Origin: Trichoplax sp. H2
Taxonomy: Eukaryota; Placozoa; Uniplacotomia; Trichoplacea
Assembly: GCA_003344405.1 (NCBI GenBank)
Contig: NOWV01000144.1
Location: 1 to 64,000 of the forward strand
Length of the DNA: 64,000 nt
Direction of reading: 5' to 3'
The notes under the pieces are model-generated. The model had not been told where the DNA came from. It ran no database searches and saw nothing but the letters and a program-made list of their open reading frames with translations. Shown here in pieces: positions 26,617 to 41,709 of the stretch. Both the position numbers and the translations under genes were made by a program. Each line of letters begins with the position of its first letter. Position 1 is the first letter of the stretch.

Positions 26617-28739
26617 GGCGCTTATATGATGCACATCGGCAACGATAGCGTGCCCAAGGTATGTTGAAAAAGAATATTCAAAGATTGTTTAAGTGAAGTA
26701 GTGGGATAAGAATCAAGATAAAGATTCTTATAGCAATCACCAAAGGCCAATCAATGAATTGAATTGAATTTGTTTTTGTAAGCTCAAGATCCAAATGCTG
26801 TAGGCAAAAAAAGGAGGATCGCAGATGAGCCACTGACGCAAGAAGAATCGATTCAAGTAAAATGATGAAAAGCGGACAAACCAGTTAAAAAAAGGTGGTA
26901 GGTATACTTGTTGCCTTCTGTCGTTGGTAACTGCATAATCATCATGCACAATGTTGCTCACGTGGTTTAATAGCATTGCAATAACGCTAGAATAAGGTTT
27001 ACAACTAAAAAGCAGTAGGAACATTACGATAAAGATCAAGGACAATAATTGACTAGCGAATAATTACCATATCTATTCATGAACAACATCATTAACATAA
27101 GAATAGTTCTTAAAAGCAAACTCTCCATTTACTTGCATTTACAATCATCATGTATTCCTATACAACAGTAAATTTTAATCCTCCTCCCTCCTTCTCTCTA
27201 TTTCTCTTTTCACTGTTTTAGACTCTATCCAAATCAAATAAAATAAAAAGAAATAATTATTCAATCATATTATAAGACTAATGATTGATAGGAAGAGTAA
27301 AAGATTTACAGCAAATCGTGACAGCTGACCTTCACCTTACTAGCACTTGATCAACCCATCAAAATAATATTGACTTTATACATTTTAGCTTAATGGATAC
27401 ACACATTTTAATACGATGTTCTCGATCAAATACGATAATGCCATAAGTTAACACGGATTAAATAGCTTTATGGTTATGTTCCAACAATTTCTTTCAAATA
27501 GGCTTTAAAACTATCCATTATGCATTCGACTTTATTAAATATGCGGTAAATTAAGTAGGTAATCGATCAATATTCTATGCCGTCATTATTATAGAATTTT
27601 AAAATATCTTGCGCTACTTTTTTCAACTGGATAGTTTAAAAGTGTTAGAAGAATCCATACGCTATCGCCAAAGTTAATATCTATCCACAACTGCATGTAG
27701 CGAGTGTCGTAGATAATGAACTAAATTCAAGTCTGTTACAATTTAATTCCTTCAAAACTTATTATCCTCGGCCTTCCTCAAACATATACGTACGAATGAC
27801 GCAAGTCTCACGAAAAACATGCAATATAAAGACTTGGATTTATTTGCATATAATGCAGACCAATTCAATATACACGAATAATTCCTAATTACTTTCAAAA
27901 TGGCGGGTAATTCTCTTACTTTCTGAAAGTAAATCCGCTCTTGTACCTCAAGATGTTCATTAACGCACAAAGTAAGTTCATATAAGATACATGATACTTA
28001 AACCGACAATTAATGACAACTTATATTCTAAAGTTTGGAGACTTTTTGCGCATTAAGGTAGAAACCTACTACACATAAATCCTAGATAGACTAGCTACAC
28101 TTATTTTCTTAACAAAACATAACTAAACTTCTTTTTTATTGAGATAATTAATAAGTTCTTCGAAATAAAATTACTTCTACCTATGACATATCATGCAGAA
28201 ATTCGTATGTACTATAAACACACTGATACTGTAGCAACAGCGTGCATGGATCCTAAAAGTAATAAGATACATATGTGACATTTTTTATCCCTTACATAAC
28301 TTTATCCCCTTCCACTAAATAAGATAAAATTATGGAAACTATCTTCATGTAAAACACGTGATATATAAGATAGTTTAATAGTATTTGGATTTATTCATGT
28401 TAACTGTTCTTAGGCAGTAATTGAAATATAGTAAATGATATATTACTATCGAAATTGCTACAATATTTGATAATATTTAGACAATAATTCTAGCTAATTT
28501 CTTATGATATGAATTCGTAAAACACAATACATACATATAGAAATATTCATATACTGTTCTAATTTATACTCTTTATTTCAAGATGTCGATTCGATAAGAA
28601 ATTTCTACATTCGTAAAAATGTATGTGTACACCAAATACTACTATAAAATTGAGATTCTACACTTCACTATCGCGTAAAAATACAGACTAGATAAGGAAT
28701 TCTTTTTGCTTGTATTCGTAAATATAAATATAGATTAAC

Positions 28740-28744
<5 letters not shown>

Positions 28745-28773
<29 letters not shown>
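28745..28773. repeat. (TA)n microsatellite
   Basis: Uninterrupted alternating ta run of about 29 bases. Confidence 0.95.
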
Positions 28774-31700
28774 CTGTATGTACATTATCTTTTGCATTTA
28801 TGTAACTGTATAAAAATTTTCATAAATCTGTCGAAGAAATTCAATAAACTGTGACTGCTTGACGACCTAGTAATTCCTCAATATTATCATCCGGCTCATA
28901 TTTTAAGCTAATCAGAACAATTTAATTTTTTATTTGAACATTGCCAACATTAGAGACCAGTTTCAGTATTTTATGGACATAAACCACTGCTATGCACCGA
29001 TCAGGGTATATTCACTTACGAACTTACCTGAAAATAATCATGATTGCCTATAAAGTAATACATTACCAATGACTAATCAGAAAAAAATTTTAAAGTATTC
29101 AATTCCATTTACCGTTAATTACTACAAATTACAATCATATAGATTAAGCTGTCCTCAGTATGAAAATACTTTAGCTATAGCCTTCGAGAGTAAGCATTAC
29201 CTTTAACGAATATTACAACGTGGATATCATTCTAATTTACTTCAAATTTTTAATATTATGTGATACATTTTGTACATGAAAGAGTACAAATTATAATACG
29301 AGTGAGCACATTATCATTTTCTAAATATTAACACACCAAAACATAGTTAATTTTCTTTTTGATAGTGGTATCCTGCACATTTTTAATTTAATTTTGGTTA
29401 CTCCATTGAGTAACTTGAAATTGCGTTATTTACTATAGTAAAATCACAGATATCTTATCTATAGTTTGTTAAAAATATACTATTAGTCATCAAAATAGTT
29501 TAATCAAGCGGCAATGACGTTTTGTCGCTACAGGCACAGACGGTCGTCGTCTGAACTAGCGGCACAATAGGATTGCCTATATAACCAAAATTGATGATCC
29601 GTTGGAGGTCCTTTAGGGTGTAGCAAAGCAGAAAGGAAAGATTAATTTAAATTAATCGGATATGGTAACATGAATAGAATTAAAATGTATTAGATTAGAA
29701 CCGATAGGTGTTTTAGCTCTGCATTACACCTTACTGGTCAGTATTTATCAAAAGATTAAAAATTGAAAGATAAAAAATCTCATAATGACATTCTATACAC
29801 TTAGAAAAAACGTTTTATTCAACTTATTTTATAGTTTCAATAAGGTTTGCATACTGTCGGAGACCCCAAATAAGTAAAATCTCATGGTGTTAAGGGTTGG
29901 TTGTATTAAGAAAAGCTATTGTAACACCTTATCTTAACAATGTTATAGGGTGGCAAAAGTCTAATTTTCTTAACGATGCTAGCAACAGTAAAAGAAAATC
30001 TAGTACAGATTAAAAACTTTCTGTATCTCTACTTATCGATAGTACTAAGAATGCAGGGATAGATGCAAGTAACTCTTAAATTTTAAGTTTATGGGCAACA
30101 TCGAACAGACCCCATGCTTGGCTTTCTGACATAATAATGCTAACATTTGGTTGGCAGGCTAAGAACAAAAAGAATGATTCAGAAGGCACCAATACTCTAG
30201 GCTTTCTTAACTAGTCATATCGATAATAATTCAAGTACTTATGCAGAAGCAAATTAGAATGAACTTTAAATTCAAAACTATTGTTAATATCAAATATAGC
30301 ATGATTATTATGGCGTAACTGAACAACATTTTCTATCAATCATCACCGTTAAATTTAATTCACACAATTATAAAGCTATTCAAATAAAACATGTTATTAG
30401 CTAATCGTCACAATATTTAAACAAGTTTTCATACCATTTAAATGACTGCATACTCTAATTAACTACAGCTTTCGCATATCATTCTTAAATCTTATTGCTA
30501 GAATAAATTCGTTATCATTTTATACTACGTTATTTTTCATTTAACGAAGGAACAATACTGACAAATGAACGAATTTAAGTATACAGTATACCCGCCATAT
30601 GCCGAAATAATCGAATTATTAGTTATGCCGTATTTGCTTCTTACCACTAATAAATAAAATAATACCATCAAGAATTTAATATCATCTTTACTTACATGTC
30701 ATATTAAATATAGAATACAAAAAATAACGCCATTCATATGGTTTTACCGGATATCCGAATTAACTACTACAATAATTCTTGTAATAACACTATCATAATT
30801 AGACAGAATAAATTATGAATTAATTGGCTAAAGCTCTAAACTATACAGAAAGTAAAGGACGTAAAATAATATAGGGAACGAATAAAATGTTAGGATGGAG
30901 CTAATTTAATGCTAACAAGTCAATAATTCAATTTTTAACTGAATGTCTAGGTGTTACAGATTATTCTAACCATAGGTCATAAAATAATGTAAGTCGTATT
31001 CAAGCATATCTTAGGAATGATCATGGCATGGCAGTCATACTTTTCATCTCATTTAAACTATTGTTTTATTTTACTACATTATTTCATAAGAATAACGAAG
31101 ATGGAGATTTTTAATGGGGTTATTAGGTAAAGTTACAAAATATAAATCGATATGTGACCTTTCAGAAATTAACAATAACTCCTAAGCGAAGAATAGCAAC
31201 TGCAATGACATGCTAATGATTTCACTTCGAGCTGTGTTATTAATAATGCATCATATTGTTTACTATAAGGAAGGTCACCAAGTAACTCAGAGATATCACG
31301 CAAAGATAACATAGGCTTACTTTGTAAACTGCCTTTTCTACGTAGAACAGATTATTAAAAAAATTTCCATTACTGAAACAAAGAAGCTAACTGAATTACT
31401 GAAATCGAACTGCTCCAGATAATCACAACTCTTCTATCATTTTTGAAGGTTGTTCAATTTTTTGGATTTATATTATGGTATGCAGTATAGCATATTGAAA
31501 TTGAATAATATTACAGCATTTTATTAGCATACGAGATGACTTGTGTTGTTAAAATATCTTAGTATATTATTACAATTAGTAAAAGTAATCGAATAACTCG
31601 GGATACAAACTATTAAAAAAGCAAAGGCTAAAGGATTCCTTTATGACTTTAGTGCGGGACGACTTCAATGCATTAGTGAATGCCATCTTAATTCAAAGAC

Positions 31701-34700
31701 AAACATTCCTATCTATACGTCCTTGCATTAAATAGAGACAAGTTATTTTATTTGCTTAACTATTTAATTAAAACCATTAAATGTAAAGGGTAATTAAATC
31801 TTTCTTTTTAATTTATGCTTATGAGATATTTAGTCATTATTGCGAAACAAGTCCTTAATGAACATAAATGTGATGAAGCTTATTGCGATTCAATAACTAA
31901 GTGTTCGTATAGTAGTATGTTGGCAAACAGCAAACTTCAAACATTTTGCTACAGTTATTCATTTTTATACCGACATCAATTAACTCTACTTGTGGTCGCT
32001 TTACAGCTTACAACATGTAGGGAAAATAATGCATTTTTGAAAAAAGAATAAAAAACGAAGTACCAACTTCTACTTGTGACCTTGTATACTATCGAGGCTT
32101 TATTCCCAATCTTCTTACGCAGTATCAACGATGCTGTGAATTTTACTCACGGTAACATTGACAGAATATTATTCTATTAGTGCATTAAAATGATTAAAGA
32201 AAGAACAAGCGAACAATAACAATTCGATAATACATACTGTGTATGATTCAACACGAAGCACTGCGTATAACTCTTGGTGAACCCGTTATTATTTCATAAT
32301 TCTTCACTATAATTCACTACCTATGCATGTAGAACACAAGCAGAATAGCTTGTTGAGTGAATTTTACGAATACATTAGGAAAAGTTGAGCTAAATAATCA
32401 AAGCGTCGATTATGCCCATGCATTTAGGTATTTCTGAGCAACTTCTTCGATTTTAAATCAATTTAAGGTATGGTAGAATGTGATTTTGTAAAATACGAAT
32501 GATCTAAAAATGCGGATCTATAGCAAAATTCATATATATCTGACTACTAAAAAAGTAATAATTAGTTAATCTCTGTATAAAAAATCGGGCTTCTGTAACT
32601 ACTACCTTTAATAAGCGCTGCATATTACACAGTTACTAATTTCACTTACGCATTTTTTTTAAATTCTGCCCAGGTGTTGCGCTAATGCGGCGTTTAATAA
32701 CTACAAAAGATTGGAGTAGATAATTTACTACTGTATATTCGATCCTTTTACTGCACTAAATCGTCTCGGTATGTGTATTTAGTACAGTAAAGGGTGGTTT
32801 ATGAGCATAGATTGATTCGATATGTGTGAGAAAGATACGTGTATTCGTACTTCTCTCACATCAACAGTGAAGGTATATTTTGAATAAATATTTTGTTTAT
32901 TTCAATCTATACGAATCGTATGCGTATATAGAAGGGGATGTATCTATGCTACAGTTAATCTATTAAGCATCTATAGCATAAAATTTGTAAAGAATTAAAA
33001 GAATTGTGCTTCACTATAAGCACATGCTACAGATTCAGTGTGCACTGGCTATCGAGAACGGCCACTCTAGTGCAAGTAAATAGTAATTTAGTATTCATTT
33101 ACAGACTATATTATCATATACGCTTTAATTTTCAAATTAACTGAAGATGTAACGTATTCCCACACGATGGTCAGTAATGAATTATTCATTAATTATTTTC
33201 TTGTTTTACGTATTGATGACGATCGCGTACACTTATAAAATTTAATGGAGGCTTTAATAAACTAATATTGAGTATTAATGTAAAGAGATACCCTGCCACA
33301 ACCGAAAGATAAACTTGCACCCACGCTACTTTTGGCAAGACATCTAAAGGTAGTGATATATATATATACATTTGTTCCATTACCCAACGATTTCTGAAGA
33401 CTGTATTCACTTTCGTGCGCATTTTATTTGCTATTGCTACAGTAGCCTATCTAACCATATACATGCAAATAGAATTCATATCTCTCAGGTCTAGTTATAC
33501 TCATATGTTGTCAATCATTTAGTTATAAACTTTATTATATATTTCAACTACATACCACATCTAGTTGACTCAAGCTCAGGCGAGATCATATGCGGCACTC
33601 GAGAAAAATAGTTTGCAGCTGTTTCTATACATAACAACGTGTTTCCCAATAATTTGCAGCTATTACGCTAACCGAAAGAGTTATCAGAGTTGTAATAAAT
33701 TCGTATACTATATAGCTAAGACATATTTCAAATTATAGTCATAATCTAATGTATCAAAGGATATATGACGGCGAAAAAATTGAATACTGCTTTCGTATGC
33801 TTATAGGACATATCATGCATGATCAGTAAATCTAACATGAGAAGAGTCAATTAACTTCGCCTCATTTCCTATAATGTTAAACTTTAATATGATACTGTAA
33901 GTAAAAGACCACAAACCGAAAAATTAAATACTTCTAAAATATATATTATCTGGAGAATACGTAAAATGCTCGTATTAAACTCAGTTATGACGAAGAAATT
34001 ACTTAAGTAAGGTAATAGGAAGAAAAATGGATATCTTAGCCGATACGACATGCATGAATAAGTCGCAAAAGTACATTGTAATACTTAAGCTAAACTGATT
34101 TGAATTGTCTATGGCAGTCATACTAGAATTAAAACCATATAGCAGTTAGGAAATGATTTGTTCAATTAGCATTTATGAAACTAAATTGCTGTTTAGAAAT
34201 GATAAAGCATGACTAAGTACGGCTTTAAACTCAACGTGGAAATAATTTTAAGTTTAAGACTGCATGTATTATTTGTATACACGTTCATGAATTAGTAGAA
34301 GTGCACATGCCGTATGCATCACCAATAGTATAACTTTATTTTCGATAGTTTTCTTTCTATACCGAACTTATTGAAAAAAAGCTGTAAGGGGTAAATCTGC
34401 ATTTATACAATTATCTATCTATTTTACGTACAGCTAACTGGACTTTACACTTTATGCTTACACATTAAATTAGCTCCAATCTCATGATAAATGGATTGTG
34501 CAACAAAGAGAAGAATATAGCTTAAGTTCCCCTCTAAGAAAGGCATTAGAAAGTCTAAGATGAACGCTCATAGAATAATAGTAATAGTTTCTGTCTGGGT
34601 TTAAGTATTACTCGCTATACAACAAATAAATAAGTTCAGCGTGCTTATCATTTATCAATTTGATTGAAATAACCCTTATTGATACCTACGAATTTTTTTT

Positions 34701-37700
34701 TTGTAATGCCTTATAATATAAGGCTATGGTCTAAAATGGGTAATTTAGCCACATAATATTAAAATCTTAATAGATAATACATGAATAGGTAGACTATCCT
34801 AAACGTTGGTACAAAATGATTTTTATTTTTAAAACTAAAATCGATAATCAAAATGCGATGACTAAAGAAAATATATCTTTATTTATTGGCATAAAGTAGA
34901 CGTTCGGTAATTCTATAGAAATAGTGACATAATGTTTGCTTAAATAAAAGCCACCAAATACAGTCGATATGGATGAATACAATACATGACCATTACAGAT
35001 AATGATGCATGGCATGAACTTAATTGCCTAAAATCCTTGATCATATATGTTTCTAGTATGTAAGTCAAATATTTTTGAGATAACTATTAATTTAATACGA
35101 AATAAAACAATCAGAGATAAATTTTTTATCCATTGCTATAGTATTGTAATAGTTTACATAGAATAAAGTACTGTGCGTTAGCGGGCCTTGGCTGATTATG
35201 AAATGATGAACAACGGTATTCACTTTTATACTAAGTACCGAGAGCCATATTCTTGATGCTTAGGCGTTTCAAGGCTATTACAGAATCTAAGCTGGTCTAA
35301 GACCGCCAGATCACTAAGCTACGAACCTAACGTAGTAGTAATAAGCCTATTACAAGTATGTACCATTATTTCCATTTGATCAGCGAGTCTCTCATTATCA
35401 TTTTTATGCCAATTGCAGCCTCGACAATTACTTATCATCTATGCTATATGTTTTTATAGAATAGCAAATACGGTAAAACCCCACACAAAGTTCATTGAAT
35501 AATTCGCAATAAATAATAACAGTCGCAAGAGCTAGATTAACTTGACTAGTAGTCTTGATTCTAAATTTAAGCATGCCTATTTTTAAAGCAGTTATTCTGT
35601 GATTTTTTAATTTCAGAACACCAGCAAAGGGCCGATTTTGAATGCAATGTTCACATCTGAAAGCAATATATAGGCTTAATAATTTCTTAATTTTAATCTT
35701 TCATCAAAATATTGATTGCTGTGTTTCAGTTACTTTGATGAAATAACAAATCTGACCAATAGCCGAGTGAATACAACAGTGCATTATTTAAAAATTATAA
35801 CAGACGATAGACCACCCTCTATTTAACTAACGTTCATAATAGGCTTACTTCTATTTGACGTACATGTTACCGCCTTTGATATATGACAGTTAAAGATGTC
35901 CAAGCGTGCCTTATTGATATTTCACTGCAAATTAATAATGCTTTCCACCCAATATAAACACATTTACCCTTATATGTGCTGTTTGCGCGTCTACTCGTAC
36001 ACTATAAGCGCATAACTAGAATTATAAATTATTAAAATGGACATAAATTTATGTAGACAGACACGATTGACAAGATGGGGATAAAAAGAAATGTATTAGT
36101 TTCGGAAATATAGGAGACATTAGTTAACGTAGCATTCTTGTCGGATTATTTCCATATCATTCTACGTGGTAAATAATGCAACGATACACTGTCTTCTTGA
36201 ATCCTTCTAGCTATTATGTTGAAAAATGTAGTTCTACTGTACACCGTGCTAGATAACAAGATGAATATTATTTTTCTTATATAAGCAATTAAAGTTAAAT
36301 AATCAATCATAGTGACTAAAATCAATATGGCAAGTAAAGTTCATTACCAATCGTAACTTTGTCACACATATACGCGTATAGATAAATGTATAATTTACTA
36401 TAATGTATCAATGGATTCATATATCTCTCTACTAGTAGAAGAAAGAATGCAACCGGACATATAAATTAGCATGTGCAGATAACGGGCACTAAAGGTTAGT
36501 TCAACGATGAACTAATAAATAATTATCCGTAATTTACTCATTTAATTCAATATCATTCTTTCATAATGATGTTTATTTAGATGACAATATGATTAAGGAT
36601 TCCTCTCATGATAAACCATAATCGGGTCAAGTCAATAAATATTTGGCCACTCCTATAATTAATATCGTATCAAATCGATTTCATCATCTTCGCTTCTCTT
36701 TTGTTACTATCATGCTGTTGATAACAGTTAGTTCTATGGCTTGTTATACAGAAATTATTAATGATTAATTCAATTTACAACAGCGGCTATGGAATGATAA
36801 AGTATAATTTTAAATCGTGTAAATTTTAATTAATTCGTTTTTTGTTTTTTTTTATATAATAATTGTAGCTTGATATAATCTGTTTTGTAGACGATCAGAC
36901 AAGTCATCGTTATCCCACAATCGAATCAAATTATGTTATTGGCCTTAATTTACGTTTTAGAAACTTTACAGGACTGTACACTTTGTTAATTATTAATAGT
37001 ATTTTACAAATTTCTCAAAATGAAGCATGATGATAGATTTTACGCTAGGAAAAGGTAAATGCAAATAATTGTTCTAATGAATAAACAAGCCAATTAGGTG
37101 GATAATTATTATTTCAAGAAAAGCATACGATTCATTATGATACATACAGTCACGTCGAGGATTATAGCACAAATAATATAAAATTCAATAAACCCTTTGC
37201 CAAAACACCATGAAATCAGCATATCATTTATAATTAAGGTATATACTTACCGTCATCAGTTAATAAATAGCTGATTAGAAACCTTATTTAGGGTTATTTT
37301 TAAGCAATTTAATGTTGTAGATAGCTGTTTTATATTTCTAATATTACAATATATTTCTACTTTGAATATGAGTAAGCTGCACGATAACTTTATAAATTTG
37401 TAGTAAACTTAACCAATATTCAGTCTGCTTTTTACTAAATCCGTTGTTTTATATTTGCATTTATGCATGCTATATCATAACTATGCTCGTTGAATATAAT
37501 TTATGTTTATCTATCTAGAAACATCGTTTGTATTGAACTAGTGAATCTCGCCTTATATATATAGTAAGGATACCTTTAGTAATTAATCCTTAATCTATTT
37601 GATGGAACTCGGATTGCATACTTTATATTCACTTGTTGATAACATAAGGATATCTATCGACCTTCAGAACCATAATTTAAAGCTGTCGTGATAGGTCAAT

Positions 37701-40700
37701 ATAATAACTTTGTCGTATTTCATAATATATTATACCTTTCGATATTACAGTAATGGTAAAAAAGTTATAAATGTCCTAAGAGCATCGTGAGCACGAAAGG
37801 CCCAATTGTACGACCAAATATTAATGATATCTGCTCTGATTAAGTCTATAACTTTAGATCGGTCATACTAGCTCATCTAGCTTGCTCCGATACTTTAAGA
37901 TACGATTACAGTATACGCGTAATATTGCATGGTAATACGCCAATATGAGCAATTTATTAAGAAGCTTTCAGATAGGCAGTAAACAATTTTATCTGACCTA
38001 GAATATTTAAATAGTAGATTAATCCTAAAAGCTCAAGAAATTTCACCGTAAAATCACAACGAATCTAAATCAAATACTGCATGAATCTCGTAATTGAATC
38101 TCGTTAATAGTTTATATATCGGAATTTGACATACTTAAATGCCAACATTCTCGTAAATTAGACAATAAAGAAGCGGTATAAAGAGTTAATTACCCATAAT
38201 ATCTGTAGTTCGGGTCTACTCATATACACTGGTGCTATACTTGTGTTCCAAAACAAAACATAAATTTTTCATACTTTGACAATTTAATTTTATTTTTCTT
38301 TATCAAATATATAACTGAAAAAAAAGAAATATTACAGAAATTACTTTTATACTATGGCTATGGAAAAGCAACAGAACGTAACATCGTACATCAATATGAA
38401 AAATTTGATTAGCAATTTTCGTAAATATAGCGTCCAATAATTCTTTAGCATGTTTCTCGGGTATTAATTAAGGCAGATCTTTTTTATAGTTCTTCTATAC
38501 TGACAGCTGTATAATATTCAGTAGGTTTCTTTAGATATGTTTTTGCATCTTGATAGATTTTTTCTAGTAGGCCTAAGTATGGCAAATTGGCATTAGGCAA
38601 TAACGTACGGCCAAGTGCAGGAAAACTTTACTGATAATTATTTTGTTACGAAAAGAAGCAAGGAAGAGAAAACTATATAAACCTACAGCAATAAGATAGC
38701 CCTACTTTAAGTTAGCTTCGGCCGCTATATATATTCTTTATAATTTCTTAGATTGACCTAATACTAACTGTCTAGTGACGAAGATTCTTATTTATACTAA
38801 CAATGTGAAATGATGTCATTGCATCAGGTTAGTGAACAAAATGAACGACATCCCTAAAGCGGAGGCAAATTTACTCATACTGAAACATTGTATATTTTTT
38901 ATCATATGTAAAGGGCATTTAAGCTATGAAATGTGGTTTATTAATTTAATGAAATATGTACGCGTAAACAAGCCAAAATAATTAAGCTAGCATGAGATGA
39001 TCTCGTGGCAGATAATTTAAGACAAAGCTACTGATATTTGCTGATAACCAATTTTTCTTTAATACAATAATTATTTATCTAATCGTACGATAAATATTAT
39101 GCACTGCTATTTAATCAAATATATGATATCGCTCTTTATGAAGCTGCATATATTTTCTAAAGTAATTGAAGAGTATTTTTCTGAACCTTATTACCTAATC
39201 ATATAGTTGTGATTAGCAGGAATTTATGATAACCATATGAATATTTCATTAATGCTCAAAGTAAAACTTGGATTTATTCAATAATTTAGCTTCTGGTAGC
39301 AGTTATGATTAACCCAAGAATTTCTAAAATTTTAGGAGCTCAATTCTTAACTGCCACGGCAAGTCTGAAAGCTAATTCAACTAGTTTATAAAATGTTAAT
39401 TCGGATATCAATGAGTTCAAAGTTCATAACTTTTCGATCATCTAACTCAAGACTTAACCTATACTGACATAGCTTTACGTACTGATTATCCAATAGTTAG
39501 TAAGTTTGGTGATATGGGAATTAAATAAGGTCAATATGTATAAAGTTGTTGTAAACCGAAATTTGTATTAGGGAAAATATAGAACTAATATAGAAAACGA
39601 TATTATGAGTCTTTTCTCATGGTTGTCCTCCTTGATATTTACCTACAGTCTGATTCTAAGTACTGACGATCGCCTATCGTCAGGAGGAACAGTAAACACC
39701 ACTAGTCTCTCTTAGATATATAACTGGACCCAAACTTTATTAAAAAGCCAGTTAATTTATAGAAAATCTACATAAACATTAATTATCAGTTTATAGATAA
39801 TACTATACAAGTATGCAATTATCTATTAAGAGCATGTAAAATATTATGGATCAATTGGTGTAAATACTGTCCTAGATAAGCTATCTTATGGAATCTGTGT
39901 TAAGACAGCTACGCAAAAGTTACTCCGTAACAAAAGTATAGTAGCATATAGAGCTAATTTTAAATATGAATGCGTCGATAAATTAAAATGTAACTAATAT
40001 TCATAGGGAATTAAGAATTTGACCTTAATTCAAGATTTGAGAATACTATATGCGAGTGTTTAATGCCAAAGAAATTTATTTTTAAGCCAGCAATTAACCG
40101 TAGATCTTAGATCATGAGCTGTATTGGTTTTTCAGTATTTTTGCATTACTTTTTGGTACAATGTATGGATTTAATAGGCTATATTCATTTCATTCTGCTA
40201 TTTCGCAAGGATCTTTCGCAAGACAAAAGTTTTACAAAACGCACTTAGCTTAGTGCTCATATTAAACTACTCGTTATAGAAACTACAATTAAAAAAATAA
40301 ATCTTAGCATCTTGCTTTTCAATGGAAGAGTAGTTAGCTTTCTTATACTACCTACGAATAAAGTGCTTATTAACAAAATTCAAAATGATTTTGGCGTGTA
40401 TTAACGTTGATAATGATGTTGATTTGACACATGGAAATGCTGTTTCTGTCTGCAAATTTTTTGTTTAATGAAACTAGGTCTATAATATTTTGCAATTATT
40501 TCATTTGAAATTCAGAATTCTTCATGACGGCAGAATTTTACGACAGATGAGCGCTGACTAGTTATTGATTTTCTACTAGTTTACGAGCTTTGCGCTCGTG
40601 TATTTGCACTGAAGCAAAGTTCTGTCCAACATTGAGAAATTATATTAAAGTCAATCTCAGATGAATTGTCTTGAATAGTAGCCAACTAAAAGTATAATAT

Positions 40701-40978
40701 TTAACAGCTAAAAGAACATTTGCTAGGAAAATTGTAAAATTCATTGACATCTTGGTCATTGATAAGAGAGCTGAAAGGTCACATCGTGATGTGTGTGCTC
40801 TAACGCAGTTTAAAGTATAGTATAACATAAATTGATATTGGTTTCAATCTGAGAATAAACACAGCTAATGTGTTTTTATGTCAGTGTCTTCACTTCCACG
40901 CCTGTACGAGTAAAATGCTCTATCGACTGTAGTCGCGCTTTTTGATCGGCTAGTCCTCCAAGAGAAGCGTTATGCGAA

Positions 40979-40997
40979 GAGAGAGAGAGAGAGAGAA
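40979..40997. repeat. (GA)n microsatellite
   Basis: About nine uninterrupted ga units upstream of spermine synthase. Confidence 0.9.
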
Positions 40998-41479
40998 GGT
41001 TTTCTAGCTACAAAATAAGTAATAAATTCCTGACTAAAACTAAAGCCTAAACCTTCCCCGATATGCCCTCGAATTCATCACCCTGGAGCACTAGAAGTCA
41101 AGTTAGATAATGGACGAAATGAATTGGTATTTCTCAGCATTGACGGTAACCTATCGATTGCGGTTAATCACGCAGTTGCTGATTATTCATAATGTAGAAT
41201 AAGAGTGTCATTTCCGGTTTCAATTCAAGGCACCCTGTTGTAGAATTCAATATCTTCATAGAACTCCAACCTTCAACTTTGTTTGTGGGCCTAGACTTGT
41301 CCGTAAAAGAAAATCAATTTCAAGCCATCGTTAGAGCAAAGAGTGGCCATGGTCCTGCGTCAGGCTGTCCAATGTCCATCCGGTCGCAGTGTAAGTCTTC
41401 CGATGGACTGCAGTACAGACGGTTGCCTTGTTTCACCCAGACTCTAGAGCGTGGCGAAAGAAGGTCTTGAAGGTCTGGC

Positions 41480-41600
41480 CCAGGTCCGGACCGGACCGGA
41501 CCATCAAGACCTCTAGTTCCACCGTGTACAGTACTATACACTGTACACTGTACAGTACTGTACCGCACAGTGCAATGTATGCTCATCCACAGTACAATGT
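41480..41600. repeat. CCGGA and TGTAC-rich palindromic tract
   Basis: ggtccggacc followed by tandem ggacc units (about 41483-41502), then interleaved gtacagtac/ctgtacac strings (about 41525-41565). The same two motifs occur together at 57350-57412, so this looks like a dispersed element. It lies about 110-230 bp upstream of the spermine synthase ATG. Confidence 0.65.
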
Positions 41601-41709
41601 ATTGCAAATAGCTACAGTGGAAAAATCAAGACTGTAGACTGGACCAGCCTAGCAAAACCATCAAGTGGTAGAACCGCACTAGGCAACTTTCCATCTGTCA
41701 GACAGCAGC

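Larger units (their letters stand above)
26617..41709. other. About 15 kb without a supported gene
   Basis: Lies between the 5' end of the LRR receptor and spermine synthase. The region is strongly AT-rich. All open frames are below about 105 codons, and none has recognisable content or neighbouring exons in phase. It contains a (TA)n microsatellite (28745-28773), a (GA)n tract (40979-40997), small hairpins (32825-32860, 39664-39682), a less AT-rich patch near 29510-29640, and a repeat-like segment at about 41220-41640. Genes with very short exons or non-coding RNAs cannot be excluded. Confidence 0.5.

Noticed and set aside
26737-27045. 102-codon - strand hydrophobic frame upstream of the LRR receptor
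   Set aside because: Starts with a non-ATG codon, has no conserved motif and low-complexity aromatic/aliphatic content typical of AT-rich chance frames.
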